DNA of 64,000 nucleotides. It comes from Clostridia bacterium. GTDB taxonomy: Bacteria; Bacillota; Clostridia; Acetivibrionales; DSM-2933. Position 1 is the first letter of the stretch; the number at the start of each line of letters is the position of its first letter. The notes below the pieces were generated by a model. It was not told the DNA's origin and ran no database searches. It saw only the letters and a program-made list of their open reading frames with translations. This document shows, one piece after another, positions 61,022 to 64,000 of the stretch. The translations under genes were made by a program, and so were the position numbers. Location: NCBI GenBank assembly GCA_026418275.1, contig JAOABQ010000113.1, forward strand, positions 1 to 64,000, written 5' to 3'.

Positions 61022-62284
61022 CTATTCGCTCATTCTCACAATATCTGCACCAAGGCCCTTAAGCTTAACATCAAATTCCTCATATCCTCTATCAATATAT
61101 TTTACATTATACACTTCTGTAACACCATCCGCAACTAGTCCAGCAATTACCACTGCGGCGCCGCCTCTTAAATCGGTCGCTTTTACAGGTGCTCCGGAAA
61201 GGCTGCAGGCCCCTTCAATGAGCCCCATCCGCCCTTCAACTTTTATTCGTGCTCCCATACGCTTCAATTCATCCACATATTGGAACCTTAGATCCCATAC
61301 TCCCTCGGTAATCGTGCTTGTGCCTTCCGCAAGACACAATAAGACAGTAACCGGGGGGTGTAAATCAGTTGGAAACCCTGGATAAGGCAACGTTTTAATA
61401 TTTGCTTTAAGGATGGGACCATTTCCGATTACCCGTACCCAATCCTCACCTTCAACTACCTTAATATTCATTTCAATGAGCTTCGCGGTCAGAGACTCTA
61501 CATGTTTGGGAATAACGTTTTTAATCATGACGTCCCCTCCGGATGCAGCTGCAGCGATCATAAAAGTTCCTGCTTCCATAATATCCGGAATAATGGAATA
61601 AGAAGCTCCACCACTTAATATGTCTACTCCTTTAATCTTTATCACATCGGTCCCTGCACCTTTAATATTGGCGCCCATAGCATTAAGAAAACTTGCCACA
61701 TCAACAACATATGGTTCTTTTGCAGCATTCTCAATGATGGTCGTACCCTCGGCTTTAACTGCCGCCAGCATAAGGTTGATTGTTGCCCCTACACTTACAA
61801 CATCTAAGTAAATTTGCGTGCCTATCAGTTTATCCGCAGCCATTTTTACAATCCCATGCTCAATGCTCACCTTAGCGCCAAGTGCTTCAAACCCTTTGAT
61901 ATGCTGGTCAATCGGCCTAAATCCGAAATCACACCCTCCAGGCAGAGCAACTTCTGCTTTTTTAAATTTTCCTAAAAGTGCTCCTAGCAAATAATAGGAA
62001 GCCCTCATATATTTTACGGTATCATAGGATGCCTCCCATGAATTTACATTTTGTGGGTTAATACCAACCACATTTTTACCATCTTGCTCTATATCAGCCC
62101 CAAGATTTGCAATGATATCCTTTAACAACCGAACGTCACTAATATCCGGAATATTTTCTATTTTACAGGGTCCATCCAGAAGTAATGCAGCAGGTAGTAT
62201 CGCAACCGCTGCATTTTTTGCTCCACTTATGTAAACTTCTCCTCGCAAGGGCTTCTTTCGGCCCCGAATAACAAACTTATCCAA
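61022..62284 (-). CDS. murA: UDP-N-acetylglucosamine 1-carboxyvinyltransferase
   Basis: A 420-aa enzyme of the first committed step of peptidoglycan synthesis. It keeps the catalytic cysteine in [15 protein letters not shown] near residue 116, which reacts with phosphoenolpyruvate and is the fosfomycin target. [15 protein letters not shown] near residue 20 and [17 protein letters not shown] near 375 are family signatures. The length is normal. It lies between yycI and the MBL gene on the leftward strand. Confidence 0.96.
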   Translation of the reverse strand: MDKFVIRGRKKPLRGEVYISGAKNAAVAILPAALLLDGPCKIENIPDISDVRLLKDIIANLGADIEQDGKNVVGINPQNVNSWEASYDTVKYMRASYYLLGALLGKFKKAEVALPGGCDFGFRPIDQHIKGFEALGAKVSIEHGIVKMAADKLIGTQIYLDVVSVGATINLMLAAVKAEGTTIIENAAKEPYVVDVASFLNAMGANIKGAGTDVIKIKGVDILSGGASYSIIPDIMEAGTFMIAAAASGGDVMIKNVIPKHVESLTAKLIEMNIKVVEGEDWVRVIGNGPILKANIKTLPYPGFPTDLHPPVTVLLCLAEGTSTITEGVWDLRFQYVDELKRMGARIKVEGRMGLIEGACSLSGAPVKATDLRGGAAVVIAGLVADGVTEVYNVKYIDRGYEEFDVKLKGLGADIVRMSE

Positions 62285-62355
62285 TAGGATACACCAACTT
62301 TCTAATATTTATGATCCGGCTTTCCTTATTGCAAATTGATTCCCTCATTCTTATT

Positions 62356-62452
62356 AGATCGTGAAAATGTCTTTGCACGGATAAATTGAATTTTCACGAT
62401 ATTAAATCAAGGAAATTGAAGCGCGATGTAAAATCTTTATCGCGTTCAATAT
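62356..62452 (+). repeat. ATCGTGAAAAT repeat, copy 2 (long form)
   Basis: AGATCGTGAAAATG, then GATAAATTGAATTTTCACGAT, an extra middle (GAAATTGAAGCGCGATG) and TTTATCGCGTTCAATATA. The first half pairs ATCGTGAAAAT with ATTTTCACGAT, the second GAAGCGCGAT with ATCGCGTTC. It resembles copy 1 at 46.80 kb. Confidence 0.85.
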
Positions 62453-62605
62453 ATCTTAAACTTTTAACGATATATTTAAATTTTATTCATACTAAAGTAC
62501 CATTTACAAAACGGTTTTTAGGAATACAGTCCTATCCCCCGTGGTAATCTATTCCTACTTATTATACCATTTTATAAATAAAAAATAAATAAGTCTTAAG
62601 AAAGA

Positions 62606-62681
62606 AAAAATACAGATCTAAATCGGTAATGCTGTACCCCTGGTTAGGTCAGGCATTACCGTGTTTAGATCTGTATTTTTA
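62606..62681. terminator. long terminator hairpin of the yycHI operon
   Basis: AATACAGATCTAAA pairs with TTTAGATCTGTATT, and inside it GGTAATGC pairs with GCATTACC; T-runs flank both sides. It stops leftward yycHI transcription about 140 bases after the yycI stop. Confidence 0.85.
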
Positions 62682-62820
62682 TACTCATTTTAATCCAAAA
62701 TCATTTAATTTATTTCTTTGGAAAACACCCATTACAGCAGTTTAATTTACAAAATCTCTATTTATTGGCGGCCCCTTTAGAATTCAAAATTCTATCTTTG
62801 AGTCCTTATCTTTAATTGAA

Positions 62821-63654
62821 TCAGCGTATTCTTTCGCCGGTATCCGCACTATAGAAATATTCCTCGCCTTGAGTGGCTTTTATTCTCCAAACCGGCCGTT
62901 CCCCTAATGTATTTCCCTCCTGCTCCATGTCATCATAGTTGTATCCCATCTCAATCGAGAGAATGGTCTTACCTATAAAATCATTTAAGTTTCTCGTTAA
63001 AACCATATGCGCCGGAACTATTTTTTCTTTATTATTGTCAAAGCCTATGACTCTGCTGAATTTTACATCCAAGGAGTGTACACCTCTTTTGGATAAAGTA
63101 AGAGTCATTTTATTGCTAAAGACATAATAGCCTTTATATTTCTCTTTAAATGTTAAAGTAAATGTACCATTATTATTACTGGTGAACTGATCCAATTCGT
63201 ATTTCGAAACCGGAATATCCAATTTTTCCAAAAATCCTGCTGCATATTTTTCTATTTCCCCATTGCCGATTAAATTTAAATTTCCTTCCGGCCTTTGATT
63301 TTTATACTCTAAAACACCTTTTTTCTTAAATACTAAGTATTTTTCACCCTTATGGATCTGATCTCCTGCAATATCATTGTCAGACAAGGTATGATCATTC
63401 AAAAGCTCCTGAGCTATATATTTCTTATTAAAACGATACTCCTCAATATTGAGCTTGTCTGCCGCCCTGTTGAATCTAGGAATCTCGCAGCTTTTGAAAA
63501 GTTTTATGTTTCTATTATCCAGGATGGTTAGGGTATCCTTAATAACATCATTTGAAATATCACTATCAGAAAAATTGATGATTTGTACAGCCAAATAAAT
63601 ATTTAAACCCAAGAATAAAATAATCAATATGTTTTTTGCTTTTGACCAATCCAT
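62821..63654 (-). CDS. yycI: YycI-like membrane regulatory protein
   Basis: A 277-aa protein with one N-terminal membrane helix (MDWSKAKNILIILFLGLNIYLAVQI) and an extracellular beta-rich domain (about residues 110-277). The start and topology match YycI, which with YycH modulates the WalK (YycG) kinase from outside the membrane. Its ATG overlaps the stop of the yycH-like gene (TAATG), so the two are coupled. The walRK genes should lie to the right of the window. Confidence 0.85.
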   Translation of the reverse strand: MDWSKAKNILIILFLGLNIYLAVQIINFSDSDISNDVIKDTLTILDNRNIKLFKSCEIPRFNRAADKLNIEEYRFNKKYIAQELLNDHTLSDNDIAGDQIHKGEKYLVFKKKGVLEYKNQRPEGNLNLIGNGEIEKYAAGFLEKLDIPVSKYELDQFTSNNNGTFTLTFKEKYKGYYVFSNKMTLTLSKRGVHSLDVKFSRVIGFDNNKEKIVPAHMVLTRNLNDFIGKTILSIEMGYNYDDMEQEGNTLGERPVWRIKATQGEEYFYSADTGERIR

Positions 63655-64000
63655 TATTCTTCACCCTTATACGTATGCATCGGCAATACATTATACATTC
63701 CGTCAAATTTCTTAATAATCCAAACAGGCTTCAATTCCTTGTCCAGTGAGGTCTCCCTCATGTCATAATAAATATCTATATCCCGTATCGTGAGGCTTTT
63801 ATAATTTAACTTTAATTCTTTTTCAATATCCAGAAGTAAGGGAAGAAAATGAACATTATATTTTTTCATATCCTTTTTGTAAAATACTCTTGAAATCCAA
63901 GCGCATTCTAAAACACTTTTACTGTTTACCCTTATTTCAATTGCATGGTTTAAAACCGGCACATCCTTAGCTTCTGTTTTGTATGCGTTCGTCCATACCG
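63654..64000 (-). CDS. yycH: YycH-like protein, 5' part outside the window
   Basis: The open frame runs through the right window edge; the visible part is about 115 residues, ending PVWIIKKFDGMYNVLPMHTY. Upstream codons in frame continue without a stop to the edge, so the start is not seen. Neighbouring yycI overlap and position suggest the C-terminal part of YycH, which regulates WalK together with YycI. The family call rests mostly on position. Confidence 0.65.
   Translation of the reverse strand, partial: VWTNAYKTEAKDVPVLNHAIEIRVNSKSVLECAWISRVFYKKDMKKYNVHFLPLLLDIEKELKLNYKSLTIRDIDIYYDMRETSLDKELKPVWIIKKFDGMYNVLPMHTYKGEE

Larger units (their letters stand above)
62285..62820. other. gene-free stretch between murA and yycI
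   Basis: About 535 bases. It holds the murA promoter region, a complete ATCGTGAAAAT repeat (62356-62452), AT-rich sequence, and a large hairpin terminator for yycHI near 62606-62681. No gene is visible. Confidence 0.6.

Overview
The window looks like a low-GC, Gram-positive, spore-forming anaerobe of the class Clostridia. The evidence is a SipL-like spore coat protein and a Spo0E-like phosphatase, a three-gene [FeFe]-hydrogenase of the NAD-linked type, strong GGAGG ribosome binding sites, and a yycHI-murA-MBL-rlmH block. I cannot fix the genus; cluster III Clostridia (Acetivibrio/Ruminiclostridium) is a guess. There are no rRNA or tRNA genes and no CRISPR array.

Layout from left to right. 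0.5-2.6 kb: a DnaD-like and DnaI-like pair for helicase loading. 2.7-7.2 kb: a MarR repressor with a heterodimeric ABC exporter. 7.4-11 kb: TtcA-like tRNA thiolase and a large secreted phosphodiester glycosidase. 11.2-14.9 kb: Ppx/GppA phosphatase, two tandem thymidylate-kinase-like proteins (one with an altered P-loop) and an HD protein. 15-19.4 kb: RecD2, a small membrane protein, and metK behind a SAM-I riboswitch. 19.6-23.6 kb: AraC regulator and leuC-leuD-leuB. 23.8-31 kb: a degenerate response regulator, a LexA paralogue, folE, a TPR protein, a GT-C-like membrane protein and several copies of a roughly 105-bp double-hairpin repeat.

31.1-40.0 kb is the main discovery candidate. It is one leftward operon encoding nine tandem cysteine-rich micro-peptides (38-50 aa; most start MKY/MRY followed by a short hydrophobic stretch and K-P, with a Tyr-Cys near residue 15), a radical SAM/SPASM maturase, a gluzincin metallopeptidase, an ABC exporter, a GNAT acyltransferase and a fatty acyl-AMP ligase fused to an acyl carrier domain and a truncated ketoreductase. 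The peptide plus radical SAM part resembles the 'Clo7bot' RiPP family. The FAAL-ACP and GNAT suggest that the product may also be fatty-acylated.

40.5-50.8 kb holds gntR and ispE, sipL, spo0E-like, a MocR regulator, ogt, an ArsC/Spx-like protein, an FMN-binding/flavodoxin/MarR group and a copper-amine-oxidase-N secreted protein. 51.1-55.2 kb encodes the HydABC-type hydrogenase. 55.4-59.6 kb is the second candidate: a 2.4-kb defence cassette (an AAA15 ATPase and a RloB Toprim protein) lying exactly at the 3' end of rlmH (orfX). It is bounded by 21-bp perfect direct repeats and 12-bp inverted repeats, the same geometry as staphylococcal SCC elements, but no recombinase is present. A degenerate third repeat lies beyond the neighbouring XRE/flavin-reductase pair. 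59.6-64 kb returns to conserved chromosome: rlmH, an MBL-fold YycJ-like protein, murA, yycI and a partial yycH.
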